From NCBI RefSeq assembly GCF_016811915.1, contig NZ_CP069127.1:4067001-4131000 (forward strand): DNA of 64,000 bases. Reading direction: 5' to 3'. Position numbers and translations under genes: made by a program. Below, one piece after another: positions 56,423 to 64,000 of this stretch. The notes below the pieces were generated by a model. It did not search any database, was not told the DNA's origin, and saw only the letters and a list, made by a program, of their open reading frames with translations. Position 1 is the first letter of the stretch; each line of letters opens with the position of its first letter. The DNA is from Brevibacillus choshinensis. Lineage in GTDB: Bacteria; Bacillota; Bacilli; Brevibacillales; Brevibacillaceae.

Positions 56423-58510
56423 TTATTCATCATCCCGATGCTTTTCAAACGACTGTTTGATCAAGAACATGGTATATTCAATATCATCAACAGAGGAAAC
56501 TCCTATTTCCACATCACCATTGCCCCAACGACCAACATTGCTCACGTCCTTACAAATCCCTTGGGGATCGTTTATCTCATGGAACGCCATATTTAAACTT
56601 AATCGAAGCTTACTTTTCTGTGGCACGATATCGACGAAGTTCGTTGTCGTCTTGAAAGCTATGTACAGCTTTTTGAACTCCATGCGAACGGAACTATCCA
56701 AGTTACAGATTCGCTTACTCAATTCCTCGAATAAAGCCAACATTTCACCTTGCAACTCTGGATGGTCATTAATGGTATATGTAACAGCTTCACCTTCCGA
56801 GTCTTTTTTGGTGTATTTTGAAAGCAAATCATTCGAAAATTGTGGGTATTCCCAAACTTGTAAAGCTTGGTCTGCGAGTAGGCGAGCACGCTTAGTGATT
56901 TCATCTTCATTCCAGACATCGAGTTTGCCAAGCCCTTTATTCAACCGCAATGGACTGTCTGCAAAGCCACCCTCCAGATCCCTTTTATCCTTAAACGGTC
57001 GGTCACTCAACTCAGAATTATAGCGAGTCAGCGTCAGATTGCCCAACGTATGCAAATATGTCCTGTGTACTTCTTCCCAATTCGCCCCAAGATCTTGCCT
57101 CCACTCAGATGACAGGTTCTGATTCTGAGGCATAATATGTTCGATGGTGTAACTCTCAATATCCACAATCTCTTTACGATTGAAGTTCTCCAACTCTCGA
57201 AGCAAATAGTTACGATTCCTAAAATTGTACACATCCTTGATGACCAATTCTTGTACAAATTCTTCGTTTTTTGGAAAACGTCGATGTGATTCTTTAAGTA
57301 AAAAGACTGCCGTTGTACTCTCCAAATAACTTTCTTTATCGATCTCCTTGATGATCGTCGCAAATGTTTTATTCAAAGAATTCGTAGCAACTCCACAAAT
57401 GGCTCTGCGGAATACATACGCTTCAACCAATTTAAGAATCGCAATGAAGTCTTCCTTCGATAGCTTTTGGTGTTCATAATCATCGTATACTTCAAGTAAG
57501 AATGGATACGATACATCGACCTTTAGGGTGTTGATATCGACTAATACCTGGTTGATACTCTTATCTTTTTCCGTCTGAAATGCCAGCTTCACAAAATGCT
57601 TCGAGAATCGATATATGTCTTCAATGATATCTTTTACCGTTTGTTCACTGTGATGATATACATAATCCTTAAAAACTGCATAAACGTCTAGGATATTTGG
57701 AATTTTCCCTGTCTTCACCGTTAAGTAATCACGCATGAAGCGGTCAAAAAGAGCCGAATCGTTTAGATTACCAAAACTACGCTCCATCGGATACCAATAT
57801 TCGGTATAAAGATCGGTTTGTTCTTTCGGTTCCAATTTCATTAGGACGAAGTTACGGATCAGATCTGCTTGCGACAAATCAAGTCCTGTCGAGTTCAGGC
57901 TTTCGAAAATCAATTGCGGATTATCATGATCACGATCCAAAGATATATCTACAACAATTAGTTTAGCGATGCCCTGATATAACTTGTTCAAATCGATTTC
58001 ACTCTTCTTGATTACTTCCAGGAAAAACGTGAAGTTTTCGTACACTCTCTGCGAGTATTCATCGCGGAGTTTTTTATCCGAAATCAAGTTAATTAAGGTG
58101 TCTTTGTCGCTTTTCGTTAAAATCAGTTTATGGTACAGCTCGCCCTCTTCATCATTGTTAACTAAGTAATAGTTCATGATCTTCTTTTTTGTTATATCGC
58201 ATGGCTGATCGCTTTCTTCAATAGCTTTTCCCAAAGCAAGCAAGAACAGGGTCAATGTGGTCATCCGTTGCTGTCCATCTATAACAAGTAACTGAGGAAC
58301 AGAAGATATCTGATACAAACCTCGTTCAATATAAACAATCGAGCCAACAAAGTGACCCTTTACATTCTCATCTTCCGCCGATCGCACGATATCGTTCCAA
58401 AGTTGTCGACATTGGTTAATTGTCCAGCTATATTTTCGTTGATAAATCGGAATGATGAATTGTTTTGTACCTTGCAGGAATTTTAATAAATTTGTCTCTA
58501 CCGCCTTCAC
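56423..58510 (-). CDS. GmrSD-like restriction protein (DUF262 + DUF1524)
   Basis: A 695-residue fused protein. The N-terminal DUF262 domain has PIYQRKYSW (near 22) and VIDGQQRMTTL (near 77), a DGQQR nucleotide-hydrolysis motif of the ParB/GmrS type. DUF1524 follows with an HNH-like centre, YTIEHIMPQNQN (near 460), and HTLGNLTLTRYNSELSDRPF. GTG at 58510 follows GGAGGAG. GmrSD enzymes cut modified (glucosylated hydroxymethylcytosine) phage DNA; the C-terminal 150 residues, including LVDFVPQKS-like elements, are extra. A defence role is well supported for the family. Confidence 0.9.
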   Translation of the reverse strand: MKAVETNLLKFLQGTKQFIIPIYQRKYSWTINQCRQLWNDIVRSAEDENVKGHFVGSIVYIERGLYQISSVPQLLVIDGQQRMTTLTLFLLALGKAIEESDQPCDITKKKIMNYYLVNNDEEGELYHKLILTKSDKDTLINLISDKKLRDEYSQRVYENFTFFLEVIKKSEIDLNKLYQGIAKLIVVDISLDRDHDNPQLIFESLNSTGLDLSQADLIRNFVLMKLEPKEQTDLYTEYWYPMERSFGNLNDSALFDRFMRDYLTVKTGKIPNILDVYAVFKDYVYHHSEQTVKDIIEDIYRFSKHFVKLAFQTEKDKSINQVLVDINTLKVDVSYPFLLEVYDDYEHQKLSKEDFIAILKLVEAYVFRRAICGVATNSLNKTFATIIKEIDKESYLESTTAVFLLKESHRRFPKNEEFVQELVIKDVYNFRNRNYLLRELENFNRKEIVDIESYTIEHIMPQNQNLSSEWRQDLGANWEEVHRTYLHTLGNLTLTRYNSELSDRPFKDKRDLEGGFADSPLRLNKGLGKLDVWNEDEITKRARLLADQALQVWEYPQFSNDLLSKYTKKDSEGEAVTYTINDHPELQGEMLALFEELSKRICNLDSSVRMEFKKLYIAFKTTTNFVDIVPQKSKLRLSLNMAFHEINDPQGICKDVSNVGRWGNGDVEIGVSSVDDIEYTMFLIKQSFEKHRDDE

Positions 58511-58586
58511 TGTATCATCTCCTCCATGAACGAATACTCCTTCAAGCCCCCTTTATTTTACGACTTATTGGGCAATTGTTCACCCT

Positions 58587-59186
58587 TTATTCCCCCAAAA
58601 GACTACCATAGTACCACTCATACAGCTCTTCATCAGTCCTAAACCTTGGTACATCTCCTTCAACATAACACCGCCAAATCAAGTCGTACTCTTCTACTGT
58701 TGCTACTCGGAAGGTCATAACTTCCCTTTTCTCCGTGAGAAAAACAAATCCATCGTCTTCCTGAACCAAGACTTCCCCTTCGAATCCCCTCCCACGATTT
58801 GTATCGAAAAACTGTACCTGCTCCCTTCCTTTCTCTTTCCGAATCTCGACATCCAATGCAAGCAAAAAGTTCTTCTTGGTGTTAACGTCAACAAAATACA
58901 GTTTCCTGCTGACGCTGGCCAAAGGCTCAAATAGCCTATATAAGCCCCGATGAATTCTTTCATAATCATTATATGTCACTGCATGATTAGCATTGGCATT
59001 CACGCAACATCTGGATGTGATGTGTGTCCGAATGGTCGAGGCATTCAAGTTTGGGTTCTGGTTCAGCAAGTGCTCTACAACCTCCCCAACTTGGAACTCG
59101 TTTAGGCCCTTTGTCTTTACGATCTGATGCACAGCGGATAATATTTCATCTCTGTAGTTAACGCTATTGTTAAAACGTTCCTCCAT
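58587..59186 (-). CDS. DUF7669-like protein with N-terminal winged-helix region
   Basis: A 199-residue protein. Residues 10-85 (EILSAVHQIVKTKGLNEFQV, NASTIRTHITSRCCVNAN, and HRGLYRLFEP) form a DNA-binding-like helical module of the DUF7669 type. The C-terminal half is beta-rich with FLALDVEIRKEKGREQVQFF. It is 76 bases upstream of the GmrSD-like gene on the same strand. Such proteins are found near restriction genes; it may be a regulator. Confidence 0.7.
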   Translation of the reverse strand: MEERFNNSVNYRDEILSAVHQIVKTKGLNEFQVGEVVEHLLNQNPNLNASTIRTHITSRCCVNANANHAVTYNDYERIHRGLYRLFEPLASVSRKLYFVDVNTKKNFLLALDVEIRKEKGREQVQFFDTNRGRGFEGEVLVQEDDGFVFLTEKREVMTFRVATVEEYDLIWRCYVEGDVPRFRTDEELYEWYYGSLLGE

Positions 59187-59206
59187 CCTACATCCCCTAG
59201 AAACCT

Positions 59207-59506
59207 TTATTCCCCTGTTCCAATCTTATCTTGTATGGCTAATACCTGGACCAACAAGTCCCTGATTTCATCTTCATTAAAGTCGTGAACATGTATCCAT
59301 CCTCGTTCATCAACTCTATACCTATCCGTGAATTCCGCAATATCTTTGCCCCAAACGTAAGCTACGGTGCTTCCTTTATACATTTCCCTTACTATGACTT
59401 TACCTTTATATCTGAAGTTCGTCTTATCAGGCTTAATAGAGTATCTTTCCATTCCGTACTGGCTATCCTCAAATATCGCGATTTTTTGATCAAATGATAA
59501 AGCCAT
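59207..59506 (-). CDS. Hypothetical protein (99 residues)
   Basis: Starts MALSFDQKIAIFEDSQYGME, preceded by AAAGGAG. It contains VREMYKGSTVAYVWGKDIAE and acidic DFNEDEIRDLLV. It is 20 bases upstream of the DUF7669-like gene, suggesting one operon. Unknown function. Confidence 0.6.
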   Translation of the reverse strand: MALSFDQKIAIFEDSQYGMERYSIKPDKTNFRYKGKVIVREMYKGSTVAYVWGKDIAEFTDRYRVDERGWIHVHDFNEDEIRDLLVQVLAIQDKIGTGE

Positions 59507-59529
59507 TCTGCACTCTCCTTTCCAAATGC

Positions 59530-60223
59530 TTAGCCCTCAAGATTTGCTAGTGATGGTATTTTAGAAACAATCTCTTCAGTGAATGGTCGTTTAGGAGTAT
59601 CTTCAAGAAATATGTACTTGTGATTATAACGATTCTCGAACTCACGAATCCAAAAGTCATCTTTCATCTTTTTTCGCCCAAAAATGACTGTTACGGATTC
59701 AAATCTTTCTTCCTGAACCTTCTGGATATTTTCAATTCTCGCCATGTCTTGCAATAAGGTGGGAACACCGATTCGTTTCCCGAGCTCATATTTACGATTG
59801 TATTCCTCAACACTTTTTACAAAATGCTCTTTATACCGTTCAATGACTGGATTAGAAAAGTCTGCCCCATCCAGATAAGCTGACGTTGAAGTGCTTACCT
59901 TAATAGATACTCCAATCTTTAACTCAGATCCTTTTTAGAATGGAAATGTCCAATGTTTGACTTCCTATTTCAGCTTTATACTTTTTCTCTAATCTGAGTA
60001 TGACAGCCCTCTTCATAACCTCGTTTCCGTAAAGGCTCTGGTTCATCCCTAAATAATGGTGAAACCAACGCTGAATAATAGCTTCCGTTATCCTTGGCTT
60101 CTTAATGAACCTCGAATAAAACTTATCCTTCAGCACTAATAGCTCTGAACACGTTATATTAGGATTATTTAGAACCTCATCGTGATCAAGAATAAAATCT
60201 TTTATTACCTCTTTACTCAACAT
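59530..60223 (-). pseudogene. Hypothetical protein, one frameshift at an A run
   Basis: The first part (60223 to 59924) starts MLSKEVIKDFILDHDEVLNN, with GGGGGG upstream, and ends LDISILKRI. Removing one A from the AAAAA run near 59933 joins it to GSELKIGVSIKVSTSTSAYL, then DMARIENIQKVQEER and the end at 59530. The joined protein would be about 230 residues. No family recognised. It heads the operon with 59207-59506, 58587-59186 and possibly the GmrSD-like gene. Confidence 0.55.
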
Positions 60224-60573
60224 CAACTGCCCCCCAATGATGAATTGTTTTGGCCACTTAATCTTTATTATCTTCCATGACATCTCTGTAAAAATAATAG
60301 TCTGAGCCCAGTTAGAGGATAGTTCCCCTCTCGGCTTGTCATTTCTCTTGTTGTAATCGTAGGTTTTACTTTAATCACCTTTTGCGTTTCAATGATTGAA
60401 AAAAGCTTTAAGGAGTCGATATTATGACTCATACGAGAAGGATGCCTGGTATGTCTTGACACCGCTACATCTAAACAATAAGAATGTAGCATTCGGATCC
60501 AACATATTCGAAGTAGCTGACGTTAAAAAACTATTATGTTATGGTAATTATAACAAGAGCTGAGGTGTTTCAG
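60224..60573. other. Divergent promoter region
   Basis: 350 bases between divergent operons. A partial inverted repeat, GTTAT-N7-ATAAC (60538-60554), may be an operator for the rightward genes. Nothing else supported. Confidence 0.35.
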
Positions 60574-60729
60574 ATGACAAAACCAATAAAGAAAGGGTTA
60601 AAACGGAGAAAAAATGGGGTGATGAACCCGAATCTTCACCCTCGAACGTCATTTCAACAGAACATGGGTTTAGAGCATATTCTTAATAAATTGAATGTGG
60701 CAATAAAAATCATGAACGTGCAACGGTAG
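60574..60729 (+). CDS. Small basic protein (51 residues)
   Basis: ATG at 60574, with GAGG 8 bases upstream, gives MTKPIKKGLKRRKNGVMNPN. It is lysine- and arginine-rich at the start. It is followed 9 bases later by another small gene, so it is probably cotranscribed. Unknown function. Confidence 0.5.
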   Translation: MTKPIKKGLKRRKNGVMNPNLHPRTSFQQNMGLEHILNKLNVAIKIMNVQR

Positions 60730-60738
60730 GTGGGATAA

Positions 60739-60975
60739 ATGGATGAAAGTAAAATTCTGAAGGAAGCCCTTGATGTAATCGATAATTTTGATGATGCCTT
60801 TCCGAATGGAGTATTTGCAACACCTAGACTTCCAGGAGAACACAGAGTAAAAGTTCGAAAGCTAGCTGATTACTGTAAAACAAAAGGAATACAACCATCT
60901 GATTTGAGCCGAGAAGAAATGGAACAATTCCTTGATTGGGGAAAGGGTAACATTCAAATGAATCGACTGGAGTGA
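60739..60975 (+). CDS. Hypothetical protein (78 residues)
   Basis: Starts MDESKILKEALDVIDNFDDA and contains HRVKVRKLADYCKTKGIQPS, then SREEMEQFLDWG. Similar short proteins occur in plasmid and phage regions; the role is unknown. Middle gene of a three-gene rightward unit. Confidence 0.55.
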   Translation: MDESKILKEALDVIDNFDDAFPNGVFATPRLPGEHRVKVRKLADYCKTKGIQPSDLSREEMEQFLDWGKGNIQMNRLE

Positions 60976-60980
60976 TCTCA

Positions 60981-61187
60981 GTGAGGCATACAAAAGTCGG
61001 AAGAATTTATGAGAAAGAAAAAGAAGAAGCTGTCGAAAAAGCTGTAAAAAGGGTAGGGATCCTGTTCGAATTGAATCTTTACGATCTGATCCCTCAAGAA
61101 ACATTGCTTAAAATGATAATGGTAGAAACAGATGAGGAATTTATAGAGATACTGAAAGGGCTAAGACTTAGTGTTAGAAAAAAATAA
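60981..61187 (+). CDS. Hypothetical protein (68 residues)
   Basis: GTG at 60981, with GGAG 8 bases upstream, gives MRHTKVGRIYEKEKEEAVEK. Charged and helical. A weak hairpin (GGGAGC/GCCCCC) follows near 61192 and may end the unit. Confidence 0.55.
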   Translation: MRHTKVGRIYEKEKEEAVEKAVKRVGILFELNLYDLIPQETLLKMIMVETDEEFIEILKGLRLSVRKK

Positions 61188-61732
61188 AAAAGGGAGCCTA
61201 AAGCCCCCTCTTCCGTGGATTCCTGTCGATCTCGTTCAGCAAGATCAAACAACCCCCAACGCCGTCCAAGCGACTTTAGTATACCATAATCTGTATAATG
61301 GGAGAAACGGAAAAGGAGTGTGATGCATTTGAAAATCCGTAATTAGAAGCGATAGATAACTTTGAGCTGTCGAACGGTTGCGACAGAACATTCAGTTGCC
61401 CAAATTGAGTAATCACTCGAACAAATCGTTTATCCATCCGATGTATGCGGAAGTTTTATATCCCTCCTCAGCTTTTCCCCCTCCAGATACCTACTTTGCG
61501 TGCCTTTGCTCCACCACGAACCTTCGCTATAAAACCGATAGGATTGTAGAAGAAAAGTCTTCCAGCTAACAATCAGGTAGGGCTAGAATATTTTTAATAT
61601 ATGCTACTCTTTGCTTATTCACATTCTTGTTTATTTGACCATCTTGTATGTTTTTTTATTCTCCGCAAATAGTTCAATAGACGTTCGTTATCCCTGGAGA
61701 CCGAAAAAGTCATATCTAATACTCGCATATCC
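61188..61732. other. Intergenic stretch
   Basis: About 545 bases. A -10-like TATAAT lies near 61295 and is followed by GGAG and a seven-codon open frame at 61324, which is too short to call. No other feature supported. Confidence 0.35.
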
Positions 61733-62071
61733 TTACGATTTGGATTTTTTATTGAGTGTTTCCTTTTCAGCGACATCACTTACTCCCCCCTCCATTTGCA
61801 AATCACTTTCCTTGTTTCTCCCCATTTGCTCTCGGTGATAATGTTGAATGGAGTTTAGGATACTCTCGAAGTCCTCACGGGATCGATCGTTAGTATAAAT
61901 ACGATCAAATAACTGTTCATTTAGATCTCGGTCGTGTATTTCAAAAAGTTTGCCGATGTATTGAGACTTCATATGATCAAAGTATAATTCGACAAATTTG
62001 CATATCGATCTATTCAATCCAGTAGAAATGCCTAGTTCATAATCCTCATGGTTTTTGATTCGTTTTCCCAT
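61733..62071 (-). CDS. Hypothetical protein (112 residues)
   Basis: Helical, starting MGKRIKNHEDYELGISTGLN, with GGGG upstream, and containing DRDLNEQLFDRIYTNDRSRE. It begins 3 bases after the zinc-ribbon gene 62075-62536, a coupled pair. Unknown function. Confidence 0.55.
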   Translation of the reverse strand: MGKRIKNHEDYELGISTGLNRSICKFVELYFDHMKSQYIGKLFEIHDRDLNEQLFDRIYTNDRSREDFESILNSIQHYHREQMGRNKESDLQMEGGVSDVAEKETLNKKSKS

Positions 62072-62074
62072 GAA

Positions 62075-62536
62075 CTATTCCCCATTTCCCTGTAATAAGA
62101 TTACCTTCGTAATGATCTCTTCCAAGACAACGATATTTTCTAACCTTCGACCAAGAATTGGCTCATCCCTCATGATAAGAAATGGCTCACCATCCTTGAG
62201 ATCATCTATAATCTTATTGATCATTTGCTCAATTTGGGATTTCAACTCATAATCTAGATCGATTTTAAAAATGACCACGGTGGAATCTCTTTGTTGCCAA
62301 TCGATTTCCATCAGTTTAAGTCGATAAGCAACTTTCAATAGAGAAGGAAGGCCAGTGTTTGATTCATAGGTCACGTTCCCGCAGAAATCACAACGAAAAT
62401 GGGGTATGTTGTGAACTTGGATACGTGATTCGAATATGAAATTGTCGACTGTTCCGATTTTTAGGGTCTTTCTTTCACCGCAAATACAGGCAATTTCAGT
62501 TCTTTCTCTTTTATTCCCTTGAAAACCTATATCCAT
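62075..62536 (-). CDS. YgiT/MqsA-type zinc-binding protein
   Basis: A 153-residue protein with two CxC/CxxC pairs, CICGERKTL and FRCDFCGNVTYES, resembling the zinc-binding domain of YgiT/MqsA antitoxin-like proteins. The C-terminal half is helical. The ATG at 62536 is preferred over one at 62548. The downstream partner at 61733 could be a toxin-antitoxin partner, but it has no recognised toxin fold. Confidence 0.6.
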   Translation of the reverse strand: MDIGFQGNKRERTEIACICGERKTLKIGTVDNFIFESRIQVHNIPHFRCDFCGNVTYESNTGLPSLLKVAYRLKLMEIDWQQRDSTVVIFKIDLDYELKSQIEQMINKIIDDLKDGEPFLIMRDEPILGRRLENIVVLEEIITKVILLQGNGE

Positions 62537-62693
62537 ATCGTCACACATCCCTATTTGGATTTAATAGGGAGCTACCCTCGACTTCGTTTACCTTGTTGGT
62601 TGAGAAACTCGTATCACCAACGGACATTTGTCTCCGACTTGATATTATTCCTTTCTTCGCTCTCCACCGTATTAACCGAATATCTTTCCCCTT

Positions 62694-62918
62694 TCATCTA
62701 CACAATATGTCCTTAAACTCTTGCTTACTTTCATCAGGTAACATTCTGGAAAGACCCATCAATCCAACGCTAGAAATTGCCATAAGGAGGAACCTTTTTG
62801 CTTCATCTGATGACCACCACAAATCCTCCCCAGTAAAATGAAAGTCCTTATTCAGTTCAGCATCTGCATATTGTTCATGCGTAATGATCTGTGGCTCTTT
62901 CCGTGGAATCATTTCCAT
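62694..62918 (-). CDS. Small hypothetical protein (74 residues)
   Basis: Starts MEMIPRKEPQIITHEQYADA and contains LLMAISSVGLMGLSRML, a short hydrophobic stretch. Unknown; coding status is moderate. Confidence 0.45.
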   Translation of the reverse strand: MEMIPRKEPQIITHEQYADAELNKDFHFTGEDLWWSSDEAKRFLLMAISSVGLMGLSRMLPDESKQEFKDILCR

Positions 62919-62979
62919 ATTGAGATCGTCCTTTCCGTGATACAGGTAACAAGGATTAGTAATTTACCAAAAGGGCAAA

Positions 62980-63297
62980 TTATGTTCCTTTTGGCTCTTC
63001 GTGATAAAAATCATCCTTCATTTGCTCAAGTTCGCTAATGGAGAAACCAGTCTGTTCAGATACTGATTCCAGATTCACGCCTTTTCGAATCAAGTTTTTG
63101 GCTGTAATGATTCTTTTGATGCTGTAAACAAATGCCAACTTTACTTGTGTCAGCTCTGCAGTTAGTACTGGATCAAAACCTTTCTCCAGCAATCGGATAG
63201 CCATCTCTATTCTTGTGATCCCACTGCTGATATTTCGAAGCTCTTTGTCTGATGTCTCAAGGTAGGCCTTGATTCGATCCCATAGATTACTTTCCAT
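62980..63297 (-). CDS. Hypothetical protein with helix-turn-helix-like C-terminus (105 residues)
   Basis: ATG 63297 follows GGAGGAAGG. The C-terminal LIRKGVNLESVSEQTGFSIS, followed by ELEQM, is like the short HTH tails at the end of PD-(D/E)XK transposase-type proteins. The rest is helical. Function unknown. Confidence 0.55.
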   Translation of the reverse strand: MESNLWDRIKAYLETSDKELRNISSGITRIEMAIRLLEKGFDPVLTAELTQVKLAFVYSIKRIITAKNLIRKGVNLESVSEQTGFSISELEQMKDDFYHEEPKGT

Positions 63298-63410
63298 CAA
63301 CCTTCCTCCCCTAAATCTGCTTCCAAATCTACCAGCACTCTGTACATTGATTTCATCCTGATTTTTACTGATAACAAGCTCAGCTCCTTTAAACTTTCCG
63401 CCTAATCTGA

Positions 63411-63533
63411 TTAGAACATCACATATTTCAGTAAACTGCCAATGTGGAAGCCAGCCCAGATCATCAACAAGTCAGCAGTAACTTCAATGACGAAATTCTG
63501 CACAAAAACTCTATCGTTTAGTTTTGTAAACAT
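63411..63533 (-). CDS. Very small hypothetical protein (40 residues)
   Basis: ATG at 63533, with GGGAGGTGA upstream, gives MFTKLNDRVFVQNFVIEVTA, then LLMIWAGFHIGSLLKYVMF. The good ribosome binding site is the main support; it could be a membrane-associated peptide. Confidence 0.4.
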   Translation of the reverse strand: MFTKLNDRVFVQNFVIEVTADLLMIWAGFHIGSLLKYVMF

Positions 63534-63601
63534 AAAGTCACCTCCCTTCAAGGGTCTATTTCGGGGTCTAATAATGTTGCCTTGAAAACGAAATAAAAAC
63601 A

Positions 63602-63619
63602 CCCAGTCTGGCGACTGGG
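63602..63619 (-). terminator. Terminator hairpin
   Basis: CCCAGTC, TGGC, GACTGGG perfect stem followed by GTTTTTATTT on the minus strand. It would end transcripts from beyond the right edge. Confidence 0.7.
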
Positions 63620-64000
63620 CGTTAATTTTGAAAATCTATGAAAATAGGATAGTCTTTTAGAAAATCCCTAATCATATCGATTCCATCCTTTTTCTCATGT
63701 TTAGGGCTTCATCGTAACATATCTCATATTGATAATTCAAGATATTCCCAATTCAGTTATATAGAAAACAATAATGATTTATATTCTCTTACTAAGTCCT
63801 ACCTTCCCTCTACAAGGAATTTTCAAAAAAATGTTGACATTTCGAATGTGCTTATTGTACATTACCTTTACGACCTTTTTGAGCAATCCTTTTCTTTTTC
63901 CTTTTAGTCAATACCAGCCACTTAAGGCTGATTTACTTAGAGGTTTTACATTTTTTGTAGGTTTATTTTATTAAGCAACCAAGGGATTTCTCTGCCCATT
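63620..64000. other. AT-rich stretch at the right edge
   Basis: No supported gene in the last 380 bases. Confidence 0.35.

Noticed and set aside
63774-63974. 66-codon rightward frame at the right edge
   Set aside because: AT-rich, low-complexity hydrophobic translation without a ribosome binding site.

Overview
The window joins a moderately GC-rich chromosomal stretch (about 1-18.3 kb) to an AT-rich accessory island (about 18.3 kb to the right edge). Strong GGAGG-type ribosome binding sites, TTG and GTG starts, T-tailed hairpin terminators and the gene content point to a Bacillota of the Paenibacillaceae type. Brevibacillus or a relative is a guess, not shown.

Chromosomal part. A leftward operon (14170 to 3831) encodes a CoxG-like SRPBCC protein, a three-subunit molybdenum hydroxylase (2Fe-2S, molybdopterin and FAD subunits), two molybdenum-cofactor accessory proteins (MocA-like and XdhC-like), a PxpB/PxpC pair, a biotin carrier, a biotin carboxylase and PxpA. 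It starts at a textbook sigma-54 promoter (14221-14235) with two palindromic candidate enhancer sites upstream, and ends at a terminator overlapping the pxpA stop. Just beyond lies a separate transcription unit with a CBS/PAS/AAA+/Fis-type sigma-54 activator and a second PxpB/PxpC pair, the last cut by the window edge. The reading offered is substrate-induced catabolism of an N-heterocycle: hydroxylation to a lactam, then ATP- and biotin-dependent ring opening. This is inference. Catalase-peroxidase katG and a GNAT acetyltransferase follow.

Island boundary. Two direct copies of the 3' half of a tRNA, probably tRNA-Val(GAC), each followed on the minus strand by a terminator (18302-18380 and 21261-21344), bracket a 3-kb element. 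It holds a decayed tyrosine integrase and a single large PD-(D/E)XK-like protein. The intact tRNA gene is not in the window and would be expected to the right of the island.

Island interior. In order: a Ser/Thr kinase with TPR-like tail next to a membrane protein; small unknown and nuclease-like proteins; two tandem four-helix-bundle (S23/Avd-like) proteins; and a plasmid-like maintenance block. That block has a P-loop helicase with noncoding repeats on both sides, a frameshifted parM and parR. Next come a type I restriction-modification locus with a YgjP-like metalloprotease, a broken hsdR and intact hsdS and hsdM; a methyltransferase-specificity fusion; a frameshifted DUF4268-like gene; an XRE regulator; and a Cas4/RecB-like Fe-S nuclease. 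Then follow an operon of SRAP protein, small protein, JAB/MPN peptidase and unknown protein; a large UvrD-type helicase with nuclease insertion and zinc ribbons; a GmrSD-like DUF262/DUF1524 enzyme; a DUF7669-like protein; and a tail of small phage/plasmid-type genes.

The island looks like a composite defence and mobile region. Several genes carry single-base frameshifts, mostly at or near short homopolymers, so either decay or residual sequencing error must be considered.
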